From positions 1 to 64,000 of the forward strand of contig JARKNW010000087.1 of the NCBI GenBank assembly GCA_029976075.1: a stretch of 64,000 nucleotides of DNA. Direction: 5' to 3'. Positions 16,204 through 25,684 of the stretch are shown in pieces (position 1 is the first letter of the stretch; each line of letters starts with the position of its first letter). Origin of the DNA: Pleomorphomonas sp. Lineage in GTDB: Bacteria > Pseudomonadota > Alphaproteobacteria > Rhizobiales > Pleomorphomonadaceae. The notes below the pieces were generated by a model, which was given only the letters and a program-made list of their open reading frames with translations, was not told the DNA's origin and did not search any database. The position numbers and the translations under genes were made by a program.

Positions 16204-18291
16204 TTACGCGGCGCGGATGGTGGCGAGGAACCGCGTCATCTCGGTGCTGAGGGCCTGCGACTGGGTGGAGAGGTCGCTGGCCAGCGCCTCGACGCGGCTG
16301 GCGGCGTCGCCCACCTGCTGGGTGGTGGCGGCCACGGTGGAGATGTTGGCGGTGACCTCGGCGGTGCCGGCCGACGCCTGGGTGACGTTGCGGACGATCT
16401 CGTCCGTCGCGGCGCCCTGCTGCTCGACGGCGGCGGCGATGGCCGAGGAATAGTCGCTCATCGACTGGATGGTGCCGGCGATGGAGCCGATGGCCGTCAC
16501 CGCCTTGTCGGTGGAGGCCTGGATGGCGCCGATCTGGTCGGAGATGTCGGCGGTGGCCTTGGCGGTCTGGGTGGCCAGCTCCTTCACCTCGGCGGCGACC
16601 ACGGCAAAGCCGCGCCCCGCCTCGCCGGCCCGCGCCGCCTCGATGGTGGCGTTGAGCGCCAGAAGGTTGGTCTGGGCGGTGATGTTGGAGATGAAGGCGA
16701 TGATGTCGTTGATCTTGCCGGCGGCGGTCGACAGCTCGTGGACGATGCCGGCGGTGCTGTTGGCCTCGGAGACGGCGGTCTGCGAGATGGCGACCGACTG
16801 TTCCACCTGGCGGCCGATTTCGCCGACCGAGCTCGACAGTTCCTCGGCGGAGGCCGAGACGACCGAGACGTTGGCCGAGGCCTGCTCGGCGGCGGCGGCG
16901 ACGGCGTTCGACCGGCCGGCGGTTTCCTCGACGCTGGCGGCGAGATCCTTGGCCGACAGGCTGAGCGTTTCCGATGCCTGGCCGACGGCGCCGACGATGC
17001 CGCCGACGGCCCGCTCGAAGGTGTCGGCGAGGCGGGCCATTTCCTGCTGGCGCTCGGCCTTGCGCGTCGCCTCGTCGCGGGCGGCCTCTTCCTCGAGCGC
17101 GCGGTTGCGCTGGAGACTGTCCTTGAACACCTGCACGGAGGCGGCCATGGCGCCGATCTCGTCGCGGCCGCCGGCGCTGGGGATGGCGGTGTCGAGGTCG
17201 CCCTCGGCGATGCGGCCGATGGCGCCCGTCATGGCCGTGAGCGGGCGGATGACGCGCTTGCGCACCACCCAGAGCACCACGGCCGAACCGAGCAGGGCGG
17301 CCAGCAGCGAGCCGAGCGACACCCAGAGATTGGAGCGGCTGGTGGCGATGGAGGCATCGAGCGCATCGGCGGCGGCATCGTAGGCGGCGTCGCGCAGGGC
17401 GATCACCTTGTCCCACATGGCCACGGTGCGGCTGCGATAGCCGGCGCCGTCATAGGGGAACTTGCCGTCGGCAAAGCCGGGCGCCACCTCGGCCTTCACG
17501 CCGGCGAAGTAATCGACATAGCCGCTCTTGGTGTTGTCCAGCGCCGCCTTGAAGGCGGCCGGCGTGTCGGCAAGGCCGCCGAGCGCCGACAGCGTGGCCC
17601 ACACCTGATCGGTGGGGCCCTGCAGCAGCGCCAGATCGACCTTCTGCTCGGGGCTGACCGGCTTGGCGGCGGCCACCACGGTCTGCAACATGCCGGCGTA
17701 GCGTCCGCCGTAGTTGCGCAGATCCCAGACGGTGGAGGCGATGTTGGCCCAGCGGAAGGCGATGCCGCTCGAATGCGACAAGAGGCGCGTTTCCGTGGCC
17801 ATCACGGCGCTGGCGGCGGTGTTGATGGCGGTGAACTTCTCGGTGATGGTCTTCACGGCGTCGCCGCGCTGGTCGACCGGCTGGCCGAGCTTGCCTTCGG
17901 CGAAGGCGCGCGCCTCCTTGAACTGGCCCTCGATGGCGGTGACCGCCTGATCGAGCGCCTCGGCGCCATCGAGGCCGCCGGCCTTGGCGGCATCCACGGC
18001 GGCGCGGGCCTTGGTCATCACCGCGTCGCTCTTGGCGCGCAGGGCGGTGAAATCGGCCGCCGCCTTGATCTCCTCGGGAGATTTGCTCTGGGCGAGCAGC
18101 GTGGTGAGGCCGCGCTCGCCGTTCATCTGGTTGGGGATGTCGGCCACCGCCCGCAAGGTGGCAAGCCGCGCGGCGCCCTGTTCGGCGGCGCTGAGCGTCC
18201 CATACTGCCGGAGAGCCGCCGAGGTGGCGATGGCGCAGGCGATCGCCGCGATGAACAGGATGGAAATGGACAGAAGGCGGCTCAATGACAT
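16204..18291 (-). CDS. Methyl-accepting chemotaxis protein with NIT-like sensor
   Basis: This chemoreceptor has about 695 residues. A first membrane helix lies at about 5-28. The periplasmic domain contains [14 protein letters not shown], reminiscent of nitrate/nitrite-sensing (NIT) domains. A second helix near residues 320-340 is followed by HAMP ([19 protein letters not shown]) and then the long cytoplasmic coiled coil with the conserved tip [20 protein letters not shown]. The start at 18291 (MSLSRLL) has CGGAG upstream; a 13-residue longer form is possible but lacks a site. It stands alone with its own terminator. The ligand is unknown; nitrate or nitrite is only a family-based guess. Confidence 0.9.
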   Translation of the reverse strand: MSLSRLLSISILFIAAIACAIATSAALRQYGTLSAAEQGAARLATLRAVADIPNQMNGERGLTTLLAQSKSPEEIKAAADFTALRAKSDAVMTKARAAVDAAKAGGLDGAEALDQAVTAIEGQFKEARAFAEGKLGQPVDQRGDAVKTITEKFTAINTAASAVMATETRLLSHSSGIAFRWANIASTVWDLRNYGGRYAGMLQTVVAAAKPVSPEQKVDLALLQGPTDQVWATLSALGGLADTPAAFKAALDNTKSGYVDYFAGVKAEVAPGFADGKFPYDGAGYRSRTVAMWDKVIALRDAAYDAAADALDASIATSRSNLWVSLGSLLAALLGSAVVLWVVRKRVIRPLTAMTGAIGRIAEGDLDTAIPSAGGRDEIGAMAASVQVFKDSLQRNRALEEEAARDEATRKAERQQEMARLADTFERAVGGIVGAVGQASETLSLSAKDLAASVEETAGRSNAVAAAAEQASANVSVVSASAEELSSSVGEIGRQVEQSVAISQTAVSEANSTAGIVHELSTAAGKINDIIAFISNITAQTNLLALNATIEAARAGEAGRGFAVVAAEVKELATQTAKATADISDQIGAIQASTDKAVTAIGSIAGTIQSMSDYSSAIAAAVEQQGAATDEIVRNVTQASAGTAEVTANISTVAATTQQVGDAASRVEALASDLSTQSQALSTEMTRFLATIRAA

Positions 18292-18956
18292 GCATGCAAC
18301 TCCGCTGAAGCGATACAAACATGACTGCAACCATCTGAATGTTGCGTTAAGGCCGCCGGTAAACTTGCCAATCCCGTTCAGAAAAGCGTCGCCATAGGGT
18401 TTTCGCGGAGGTGAGGTGGGGGTGCAGCTTTCCTGCGCGTCTTGATCCGGCCGATGGCAGGGAGCGCGAAATCGATATCATCCAACAATGGCATATCCGC
18501 CGCGTGACGTTCCCATGGGATTGTCATCCTGGCGCAGGCCAGGACCTCGGGACGAGATAGCTCCGAGGGATGTATCGCGCTCCTCACCCTCTTCGTTCAC
18601 CAATCCGCCTCGCCGCATCCTCCGCCATCTTGCCTCCACGCCCGTCCTGGCGTATGTCCCGTTCATCGCGAAAAGCGATTGCCTCCCTTGATCCGCCCGT
18701 TGGCGGAGTAAACAGGTGGACGACTCCCCGTCCAGGCAATCAGGCACAAGCGCTCCGTTTCCTTTCAAGCGGATCGACCAGCGATTTTCCAACATAGCCG
18801 CCTGACCCGATCAGGCTTTTCCGTCAGCCATGCGCGCACCCTTGCGCCCTGGCTCCTTGTGCTTGGGCTGCCGCCTATCCGGCCGCATCCCACTATTCGG
18901 CATCGTCCGGTCGATCCTCGCTACGCTCCGGTCGGATGATGCTCTGGGAGTTCGCC
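18292..18956. other. Intergenic region with one palindromic repeat
   Basis: No gene is seen in these 660 bp. A plus copy of the palindromic repeat lies at 18522-18580 (TTGTCATCCTGGCGCAGGCC, then AGGACCTCGGGACGAGA). The remainder holds no structure I can name apart from the promoter regions of the flanking divergent genes. Confidence 0.5.
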
Positions 18957-20120
18957 ATGAACAGACCGCTCATCGTCATCTATGCGGCCATCGTGCTCGA
19001 CGCCGTCGGCATCGGCCTCATCTTCCCCATCCTGCCGGCGCTGCTTTCAGACGTCACCCACGCCGGCAACGTCGCCCCCTATATCGGCATCATGACCGCG
19101 CTCTACGCGGCGGTGCAGTTCGTGTTCGCGCCGGTGCTGGGCGCGCTCTCCGACCGGATCGGCCGGCGGCCGGTGCTGCTGATCTCGCTCGCCGGTGCCG
19201 CCATCAACTATCTCTTCCTCGCCTTCGCCGGCAGCCTGTGGCTGCTGTTCGCGGGCCGGGCGATCGCCGGGCTGACCTCGGCCAACGTGTCGGTGGCCAC
19301 CGCCTACATCACCGACATCACCGAGGAGGACCAGCGCGCCCGCCGCTTCGGCCTGCTCAATGCCATGTTCGGCATCGGCTTCATCGTCGGGCCGGTGCTG
19401 GGCGGCACGCTGGGCGATACCTGGCTGCGCCTGCCGTTCATCGCCGCCGCCGTGCTGAACGGGGTGAACCTGTTGATTGCATTATTTATTCTTCCGGAAT
19501 CCAGACAGCCTTCGCATGAGCCGCTCGACCTCGCCGCGCTCAACCCGCTGAAGCCGCTCGGCTGCGTGTTCCAGGTGAAAAGCCTCTGGCCGCTGATCGT
19601 CATCTTCTTCCTGCTGTCGGCCACCGGCGAGGCCTATGGCACCTCTTGGGCGCTGTGGGGCGGCGACGCCTTCGGCTGGAACGGCATGATGATCGGCCTG
19701 TCGCTCGGCGCCTTCGGCGTCTGCCAGACGCTGGCGCAAGCCTTCCTGCCGGGGCCGGCGGTGAAGCTCTTGGGCGAGCGCGCCGCCGTCCTCGTCGGGC
19801 TGACCGGCGCCTCCGTGGCGCTGATCGTGATGGCCTTCGCCACCCAGGGCTGGATGATCTTCGCCATCATGCCCGTGTTCGCCCTCGGCGGCCTCGGTGT
19901 GCCCGCCCTGCAAGCCATGGCCAGCCGGCAGGTGAATGAGAACCAGCAAGGCCAGCTCCAGGGCGTGCTGGCCTCAGCGCTCAGCCTCGCCTCGATCATC
20001 GCCCCGCTGGGGTTCTCCAGCATCTACGCGATGGTGAGAGGGAGCTGGCCGGGCGCGGTGTGGCTGAGCGTGGTGGCGGTGTATGCGGTGGCGGCGGTGA
20101 TGGTGTGGCGGAGGAGGTGA
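18957..20120 (+). CDS. MFS efflux transporter, TetA-like
   Basis: This protein of about 387 residues has twelve predicted membrane helices. MFS motif A is clear in the loop after helix 2 (LGALSDRIGRRPVLL), and helix 5 carries the antiporter-type GIGFIVGPVLGG. This pattern is that of the drug:proton antiporter (DHA1) family, in the TetA branch. A tetracycline-like or other drug substrate is inferred from family only. The start at ATG 18957 is preceded by GGGAG; a start seven codons earlier lacks one. No TetR-type repressor is adjacent, unlike classical tet loci. Confidence 0.85.
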   Translation: MNRPLIVIYAAIVLDAVGIGLIFPILPALLSDVTHAGNVAPYIGIMTALYAAVQFVFAPVLGALSDRIGRRPVLLISLAGAAINYLFLAFAGSLWLLFAGRAIAGLTSANVSVATAYITDITEEDQRARRFGLLNAMFGIGFIVGPVLGGTLGDTWLRLPFIAAAVLNGVNLLIALFILPESRQPSHEPLDLAALNPLKPLGCVFQVKSLWPLIVIFFLLSATGEAYGTSWALWGGDAFGWNGMMIGLSLGAFGVCQTLAQAFLPGPAVKLLGERAAVLVGLTGASVALIVMAFATQGWMIFAIMPVFALGGLGVPALQAMASRQVNENQQGQLQGVLASALSLASIIAPLGFSSIYAMVRGSWPGAVWLSVVAVYAVAAVMVWRRR

Positions 20121-20200
20121 GGGGCATTGCCCGCCACTGAGCAGCGCGCGTCGTCTAGCTGAGGTTATCCTTCAGTCCGCGGTCCGTAAAAGCTGTTATG

Positions 20201-20216
20201 GAAATATATATATTTC
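20201..20216. promoter_or_regulatory. AT-rich perfect palindrome upstream of four-gene cassette
   Basis: GAAATATATATATTTC is a perfect 16-bp palindrome about 50 bp upstream of the first gene of the cassette. It could be an operator or part of the promoter (TATATATT). Confidence 0.4.
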
Positions 20217-20264
20217 TATGGTTGCATAACCCAAAGCGAACATATATAGAACATGGAGCAGACA

Positions 20265-20726
20265 ATGTCCCTGCGTACAAGTGCTGGTCTAGAGCTATTT
20301 GCAGCCGGGTCGCTTACGGGGGGGATTGTATTCACTTTTATTTTCGCTCCGTTTCATGTTGCCCACCCTGTCAGTCAGAGTTCCGACATGACCTATTCAG
20401 ATTTTGTTTCAGTAATGTTGACGGGGATCACTGTTCTGCTCGCTGTTGTAGCGCTAGCGGTGGGGGTCCTCGCGTATTGGGGGTTCGCGGCGACAAAGGA
20501 TTTGGTGCAAAAAGCCGCCGAGAAGCATGTAGATGATCTAGTTAATGGAACGATCTTTGATAAAAAGTTCAATGACCTCGTCGAGGCACTGGTGCGCAAG
20601 AAGATTGATTCATCTGAGTTTAATGACTATATGGCCGTAGCACTAGAAAAAAGCATTCTACAAAATGCCGAGAATAGAGCTAAAGCGACCGACCACAACG
20701 GCAGTGAAGAGCCATTCTCAGGTTAG
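20265..20726 (+). CDS. Two-TM protein, first gene of putative defence cassette
   Basis: This protein of about 153 residues has two predicted membrane helices (FAAGSLTGGIVFTFIFAPF and, after a short loop, MLTGITVLLAVVALAVGVLA), then a charged cytoplasmic tail of about 80 residues that looks helical (KDLVQKAAEKHVDDLVNG). The start at 20265 has GGAG six bases upstream; an ATG at 20253 is less well placed. No family is recognised. Base composition is lower in GC than the flanking MFS gene. It is 10 bp upstream of the metallopeptidase gene and is probably co-transcribed. A membrane-anchored sensor or effector is possible but unproven. Confidence 0.6.
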   Translation: MSLRTSAGLELFAAGSLTGGIVFTFIFAPFHVAHPVSQSSDMTYSDFVSVMLTGITVLLAVVALAVGVLAYWGFAATKDLVQKAAEKHVDDLVNGTIFDKKFNDLVEALVRKKIDSSEFNDYMAVALEKSILQNAENRAKATDHNGSEEPFSG

Positions 20727-20736
20727 GGAGGGTAAT

Positions 20737-21231
20737 ATGTCCCGTCTTTGGGATCTGCTCCCTGATGAGACCAGGGAGAAAATCCAGGAACTGTTGACGG
20801 AAGCTCCTATCAGACTGTCGGCGATCGCAAACGTGCTTGGTGTGACTGTGATCTCTGCCCCTCTGCCTCAGGGTATATCCGGGGAAATCCGCCCAGATCC
20901 GAACGCTGCGGATAAATACATTATAAAAGTCAACAAATTCGATTCGGGTAAGCGCCAACGCTTCACAGTCGCACACGAACTTGCGCATTTTCTCTTCCAT
21001 CGGCATGAGATTGGTGCCGGCGTAATGGATGATGTTTTATATAGATCTAGTTTGAGTGACGCTCGCGAAGTACAGGCGAACAAGTTTGCAGCGGAGTTGC
21101 TTATGCCGATGCCGCTTGTTGAGGAGTGGCTAGATCGTGCTGCTACTCTCAAGGTTGAAGATCCGGTTGAATTTCTCGCCAATAAGTTTAACGTCTCGGA
21201 AGCAGCAATGAGGATAAGACTTGGCCTCTAG
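20737..21231 (+). CDS. ImmA/IrrE-family metallopeptidase-like protein
   Basis: This 164-residue protein carries the zinc-protease motif HELAH at residues 80-84 in the context FTVAHELAHFLFH, followed by DVLYRSS and the AREVQANKFAAELLMP segment that defines ImmA/IrrE (DUF955). Family members cleave repressors or act as regulatory proteases in mobile elements, stress responses and toxin systems. Here no helix-turn-helix domain is fused, and the only likely substrates are neighbours. The ATG at 20737 follows AGGGAGGG. The first 30 residues probably form a helical dimer-like segment. The gene lies between the two-TM gene and the Beta-like gene in a tight array. Confidence 0.8.
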   Translation: MSRLWDLLPDETREKIQELLTEAPIRLSAIANVLGVTVISAPLPQGISGEIRPDPNAADKYIIKVNKFDSGKRQRFTVAHELAHFLFHRHEIGAGVMDDVLYRSSLSDAREVQANKFAAELLMPMPLVEEWLDRAATLKVEDPVEFLANKFNVSEAAMRIRLGL

Positions 21232-21251
21232 TTGCGGATGGGGGCGCTTAA

Positions 21252-22301
21252 GTGTCGATTTTCGAGAAGTTCGGGTATGTTCCGCTGCTCACAGTGCGGC
21301 CGGCTGAATTGATGGCATTGGAGCATCTATCGGCGTCGTGCAAGAATAACATACTCCCGATGATTCCACTTAAGCCTTGGGCTAGTGCTGTGGAGCTATC
21401 TGCGACTACAGACCAAATCAAAAACGCCTTTCCGGATCGCCCGTTGATACTCGATATAACAAAAGAGACACTTACTCCTAAGGCGAGGAGGAGTGTTCAC
21501 GACGAAATTGATGGTCTTAAAAATCCTGCTGGAGGGTATGACAAGTGGTGCTCCTTTATAGAAGGTAACACTAATTTTCTCCCAGTCATACAAATAGAAA
21601 ATTTGGAAAATCTTGAGCCTCAAACAGAGAGGTTGTCTTCTCTAAATCGTGGTATAGTTGTATACATGACCAAGCAGTCTTTTGGGTTTTCGGGTCAGAT
21701 TGCTGGTATAGTCAAGAAATACTGTTCTGAAGAGAGTATTTTGTTTATATTTGACCGTGAGCAAGCTGGTCCTGATCTTTTGACTTCGGCGATACAGTCG
21801 ATCTCGCTTGTCAGACAGATTCAAGAGGTTTCTGGGGGGTCTTTTATCTCTGTTGCAGCGACAAGTTTCCCTCAAACGTTTGTGGGCTTAACTAACCAGG
21901 AGATCTATGAAAGGTCACATTTTGAAATGGTGGCGACGGCCACAGGCGCAAAGAATTTAGTATATTGCGATCACGGCAGCGCCAGATGTGAACGGCAAAA
22001 AGGTGGTGGGGGCGAAGTTGCCCCGCGCATCGATAACGCGCTCACGAACAGATGGGACTTTTTCCGCGAAGCTGGCTTTGAAGATAAGGTCGACGGTTAT
22101 CAGAACGCTGCGCAACGAGCCATTGATTCAGATGGCTGGACGGACCTAAGTGTATGGGGAACTCAGATAATTAAGGAAACCGCCGACGGCGCCGGGACTA
22201 TTTACTATCCAACGATGTCAACCGCAGCTCGCATCAATATCCATCTCAACGTTCAGGCGGGAACCGGAGCGGCACCAGTAGAGGAAATATGGGAGGATTG
22301 A
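21252..22301 (+). CDS. Beta/sce7725-like family protein
   Basis: This 349-residue protein resembles the 'Beta protein' (T4 beta) family. It begins KFGYVPLLTVRPAELMALEH, a hallmark opening (short strand followed by 'E..AL..L'), then ILPMIPLK, DRPLILDI, FLPVIQIEN and ILFIFDRE, a succession of strands suggesting a TIM-barrel-like fold. The GTG start has GGGGG upstream. The biochemical role is not known. In my memory, family members often sit next to sce7726-type nucleases, and such a gene lies here 6 bp away on the other strand. Composition is AT-rich relative to the core genome. Confidence 0.7.
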   Translation: MSIFEKFGYVPLLTVRPAELMALEHLSASCKNNILPMIPLKPWASAVELSATTDQIKNAFPDRPLILDITKETLTPKARRSVHDEIDGLKNPAGGYDKWCSFIEGNTNFLPVIQIENLENLEPQTERLSSLNRGIVVYMTKQSFGFSGQIAGIVKKYCSEESILFIFDREQAGPDLLTSAIQSISLVRQIQEVSGGSFISVAATSFPQTFVGLTNQEIYERSHFEMVATATGAKNLVYCDHGSARCERQKGGGGEVAPRIDNALTNRWDFFREAGFEDKVDGYQNAAQRAIDSDGWTDLSVWGTQIIKETADGAGTIYYPTMSTAARINIHLNVQAGTGAAPVEEIWED

Positions 22302-22307
22302 CGGGCT

Positions 22308-23018
22308 TTACGCTGTCATCTCAAAGAATGAGCCAGCATTCCTGTTCCACTCTTCCCAGAACTTCGTGCGTTCAGTCATCGCATTTGTTGAACGGAGACG
22401 GTCGTCTGCATATCGGCTCAGGTTTAGCACGTCCGTCTGTGATATTTTCTTGCGTGTAATCCCCTCCCAGAATTCACCGCTCGTCTTTTCGAAAGAATTC
22501 CTGAAATGATCTTTGACGGCCCCGAAAATCCACTCCGGCGGAAGTTGAGAACATTCCCTGATGATATCGGCTCGCTTTGTTCCCTTCGGTGAGTTGCTCA
22601 GCTTTCGAAGCGTTGCGATGGGCAATAAGTTAAGCCGGAACTCGTCACTGAACCTGGGCGGGTTGGCGCCGGCTCGCATCATCCTTGGCGTGCCTGCTCC
22701 GTCAATTATCCACACTTCCACATGGCGGGGCGCTATCGCAAGGCAAGGATCAAGGTGCTTTGCCGCCAGCACGACAACGGTCTTCTCGAAGCACCTCTCA
22801 TATGCGGCTATTTGCTCTTCAAGTCGGTACAGGGTGTCGAAGTCGCTCTTTATCTCAACTCCGATAAAATCATTGGCCAAAATAGCGAGATCGGCGCGCC
22901 GCCCGTTACGAGCGAGAACATATTCTGACGCTATTACGGAGTTGCGGTCTATGACCTTGTTCGCACGCATGGCTTGAAGGAAAATTGCCTTCATTGCTAG
23001 CTCGCGGCGTCCGGTCAT
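22308..23018 (-). CDS. sce7726-like protein with PD-(D/E)xK nuclease motif
   Basis: This 236-residue protein has, in its first third, the signature of a restriction-type nuclease fold: RADLAI with D43, VEIKSD with E55 and K57, and Q69 in EEQIAAY, followed by the strand TVVVLAAKH. It therefore plausibly cuts or binds nucleic acid. The remaining two thirds are helical with no recognised domain. The sequence resembles the sce7726 family. The ATG at 23018 has an ACAGG upstream; TTG at 23024 is an alternative. It converges on the Beta-like gene with a 6-bp gap, so the pair may still work together although expressed from opposite promoters. Confidence 0.7.
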   Translation of the reverse strand: MTGRRELAMKAIFLQAMRANKVIDRNSVIASEYVLARNGRRADLAILANDFIGVEIKSDFDTLYRLEEQIAAYERCFEKTVVVLAAKHLDPCLAIAPRHVEVWIIDGAGTPRMMRAGANPPRFSDEFRLNLLPIATLRKLSNSPKGTKRADIIRECSQLPPEWIFGAVKDHFRNSFEKTSGEFWEGITRKKISQTDVLNLSRYADDRLRSTNAMTERTKFWEEWNRNAGSFFEMTA

Positions 23019-23024
23019 AATCAA

Positions 23025-23930
23025 TGCCTGTTTAGGTAGCCTTAGGACTTAATTTTTGTTCTAAGCCGCTTTGGTCGGGCGGGCCGCGTAGTATGGGCGT
23101 CCCTAAAAACCTAGATCACATCAAAACCCGTTAACGTCGACCTAACTGTCTCCTTCGAGATAGCCTAGCGACTTGTCAAAGGACTCGGCACCTTTGAAGC
23201 AGCCTGCGGATGAGCGCAACTTCGTCAATACAATATGGAAAGGCAACCATTTTGACAGCGATCAGTGCGGTGTACACAGACGAATTTGGTCTGTCTCCGT
23301 CACGGCTCGGTCTGATAGAAATGGCCTGTGGTCATTACGATCCGCTTTCAGCCTGCACTCCGTCCTTCGCTTCTTGCAGGTCAAGGTGGCCTAACTTGGA
23401 TAAGAGCGGCGTCTCGTTCATACCCACTATTCTCGACATTTGAATTAGTTGGGATACGCTCACTGGCGTTCGCCGTTCCGTCCCGTCTCTCTCCCCCTAT
23501 GTCCGATCTCCCTGAGTCCGAGTCATTTTCTTTCTCGCCCCCGCAATGAATCTCCGTCCCAACACGCCTTTTCCTATACTCGCGTGAAAGGCAGACGGTT
23601 GTATGTGATCGGATAGAGGGTGATAGGGGCCGGGTGCCTCTTTCGGCCCGAGGTCCTGGCCTTCGCCAGGATGACGGCTTGATGGTGACGGCGGCTTGAT
23701 GGTGAGGTTCTCGCCTTCGCCGGGAGTGGCTGGCCGTTGGCCTACCGCCTGCCTCCCCGCCGCAACTTCGCCCTGTCCGTTAACACCTTGCCCCCGCTCG
23801 CCCTTCCGTCCCGCCTCATCGCCGCGCAATCCCGCGCCTTTCTCTTCCGCTTTGCCCGTTAACATTTCGCCGGCATCCTCTCCCTTGCCCCACGACGCGC
23901 CGCGTCGGCTTCCATTGAAGGAGAGCCGGC
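23025..23930. other. 900-bp gap between cassette and phage block, one repeat copy
   Basis: No convincing gene is found. CTTAGGAC (23041-23048) and GTTCTAAG (23058-23065) form a near-perfect hairpin just upstream of the sce7726-like gene and may be its operator. A minus copy of the palindromic repeat is at about 23620-23675 (CCCGAGGTCCTGGCCTTCG). The last 200 bp before 23931 are pyrimidine-rich on the plus strand. Confidence 0.4.
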
Positions 23931-24980
23931 ATGGCAGACCAGATGATGACGGAGAGGCGCGCCGGTGGGCGTGCGGATGAGAGCGAGCGGGACGGCGGTT
24001 GGTCGTCCGGCGGCGGGCGGGGGATGGAGCACATCAGCCAGCCGCTCAACCGGGTACTGGCCGGCAGCGGTTTGCTGGGCGCCTTCGAGCAGGCGGCGAA
24101 CGGCGAGCGCCGGGTGGCGCATCGGTTGCCGGGGCTGGCTTCGGCCGAGGTGCCGCCGCGCTGGAAGGGCCGGCCGGAGACGGTGGCCGATCGCGCCCTC
24201 GCGGGGCAGCCCGACACCTGGTTCTCGGCGGCGCAGATGAGCCGCGACGAGGCGCGGGCGCTGTTCGACTATCGCGACAACGGCCGGCTCTACTGGCGCG
24301 AGCTGACGGGCCGGCGGCGGCCGGAGGCAGGCGGCGAGTTCTATCGCAAGAAGCTGGACGCCGGTCCGATCTGGACCATCCAGATCGGCAGCCGGGCGAC
24401 CGTCACGCGCTACATGCGCCGCATGCTGGTGTGGAACTGGCACTTCGGCGGCACCGACCGCGTGCTCTTGCCGATCAACGGCGACACGCTGGACGACCGC
24501 ATCGAGAACATCCGCCTGGGCGCGCTGTTCTCGGAGATCGGCACCGGGCTTGGCTCCGGGGTTGCGGCGGATGTTCCCCTTGGCTCGCCGGTGGAGCCGC
24601 CGGCGCGGGAGACGGGCATCACCTGTCCATGCTGCGGCGGCGTGGCGCCGGTGCTGTCACCCAACCTGATCGCCCGCGCCTATGAGCTGCCGCCGCAGCA
24701 GGAGACGATCCTCGCCCGCGTCTGGCAGGGGCGCGGCAAGCCGGTGACCGGCGAGGCGATCATCAGCGAGATGTATGCCGACGACGAGGACGGCGGGCCG
24801 GAATACGAGACGGCGCGCAAGTATTTCAAGACGCAGCTGAGCTTGCTGAGGAAGCGCATCGAGGGCTCGGGCGTGCGCATCGAGACGGCCGGCTATCAGC
24901 GCGGCTTCAAGCTGGTTCTCTCCGGGGAAGGCGGCAAACCGGAGACGGCTAGGCTGCCCGGCGACATCAGCGAGGAGTGA
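23931..24980 (+). CDS. Degenerate HNH-like / winged-helix fusion protein, phage-associated
   Basis: This 349-residue protein has three recognisable parts. Residues about 110-197 resemble the HNH_3 nuclease fold (LFDYRDNGRLYWRE, then VLLPINGDTLDDRIENIRLG), but the usual catalytic His positions are replaced (RRMLVW, LLPING), so cleavage is unlikely. A CPCC knuckle at 232-235 may bind zinc. Residues about 250-330 look like an OmpR-type winged helix (EYETARKYFKTQLSLLRKRI). Its ATG follows AAGGAGAG. It lies directly upstream of the small terminase genes. A regulatory or terminase-accessory DNA-binding role is likely. Its last 16 codons have a diverged second copy at 25618-25681. Confidence 0.65.
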   Translation: MADQMMTERRAGGRADESERDGGWSSGGGRGMEHISQPLNRVLAGSGLLGAFEQAANGERRVAHRLPGLASAEVPPRWKGRPETVADRALAGQPDTWFSAAQMSRDEARALFDYRDNGRLYWRELTGRRRPEAGGEFYRKKLDAGPIWTIQIGSRATVTRYMRRMLVWNWHFGGTDRVLLPINGDTLDDRIENIRLGALFSEIGTGLGSGVAADVPLGSPVEPPARETGITCPCCGGVAPVLSPNLIARAYELPPQQETILARVWQGRGKPVTGEAIISEMYADDEDGGPEYETARKYFKTQLSLLRKRIEGSGVRIETAGYQRGFKLVLSGEGGKPETARLPGDISEE

Positions 24981-24983
24981 TCC

Positions 24984-25082
24984 GTGCCGCGACAAGGACC
25001 CGACAAGGTGGATGCCGGCTGGCTGCTCGGCCGGCTGCTCGATGAGGTGAATGCCGACATCGCCGACCTCTACGACGGCGAG
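24984..25082 (+). pseudogene. Truncated copy of small terminase subunit gene
   Basis: The first 33 codons from GTG 24984 match the N terminus of the intact small terminase gene downstream (DAGWLLGRLLDEVNADIADL versus DAGWLLARLVDEATADIADL, and both then read YDGE). After GACGGCGAG at 25082 the match stops abruptly and the DUF3795 gene follows on the other strand. Sequence around the start, GAGGAGTGATCCGTGCCGCG, is identical in both copies. This is a remnant of a duplicated or recombined terminase locus. Confidence 0.8.
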
Positions 25083-25105
25083 ATCATTTTCAATGCGTCC
25101 TGGTC

Positions 25106-25534
25106 TCAGGCGGCTCGCCATGCGTGGCCGCAGGCGTCGCACTCAGGCTTGTGCATGCAAAGGGTGGAACCGCATGTCGGGCACTTCCATTTGGCGCCTT
25201 CCTTGGAAAGGAAGGCCTCCATTCCTTCCTCCTTGATCATATGGAAGTTTTCAAAAATATCCACACCGTATTTCTTGCGATATCTCTTCTCGAGACGCAG
25301 AAGACTTGCGCACGGGTAGTCAGGGCATGAGAAGCAGAACCGACGATCACCATCGGAAAGCTCGCGGCAGTTCTTTATGGCGCAGCTGAGGCAGCCATTC
25401 GACTTGTTGAATGCGCCGCCCCGGCAACCAGGGCAGGGTTTGCGATGCCTGACGAATGCGCGGCACACGCGGCAGTTCAGGCCGCAGGGCGCTATCAGCT
25501 CGGCGCTATCAAGAGGTGTTCGATCGACGGGCAT
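25106..25534 (-). CDS. DUF3795-type cysteine-rich protein
   Basis: This 142-residue protein has about 18 cysteines in repeated CxxC-like pairs (APCGLNCRVC, CPGC, CLSC, CFSC, CPTC, CDAC) and the PCGLNC opening of the DUF3795 family. Such proteins are thought to bind metal, perhaps zinc or an iron-sulfur cluster; no function is established. The final CPTC...CDACG segment looks like an added zinc ribbon. It lies in reverse orientation between two partial copies of the terminase junction and so appears to have been inserted there. It is not a normal phage head gene. Confidence 0.75.
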   Translation of the reverse strand: MPVDRTPLDSAELIAPCGLNCRVCRAFVRHRKPCPGCRGGAFNKSNGCLSCAIKNCRELSDGDRRFCFSCPDYPCASLLRLEKRYRKKYGVDIFENFHMIKEEGMEAFLSKEGAKWKCPTCGSTLCMHKPECDACGHAWRAA

Positions 25535-25617
25535 GGTGACGACCTGACCGTTTGCCCGGCCAGACTACACCACCGGCAGGCGGGGCCCAATGGCTGCTTA
25601 AGTTCATCGCCCCGAGC

Positions 25618-25681
25618 GACCGGCCCTGGGGATGGCGGAAAACCCGCTTCGGCTACTCTCGCCGAACTGAACGAGGAGTGA
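25618..25681 (+). pseudogene. Remnant of the 3' end of the HNH-like/winged-helix gene
   Basis: The reading frame ending at 25681 gives GDGGKPASATLAELNEE, aligned with GEGGKPETARLPGDISEE at the end of the gene at 23931-24980. Both are followed by the same TGATCC and a GTG start of a small terminase copy. It therefore marks the left flank of a second, diverged copy of the locus. Confidence 0.65.
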
Positions 25682-25684
25682 TCC

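Noticed and set aside
23173..23443. Small plus-strand frames after the sce7726-like gene
   Set aside because: No start signal or family features; likely non-coding DNA at the cassette edge.
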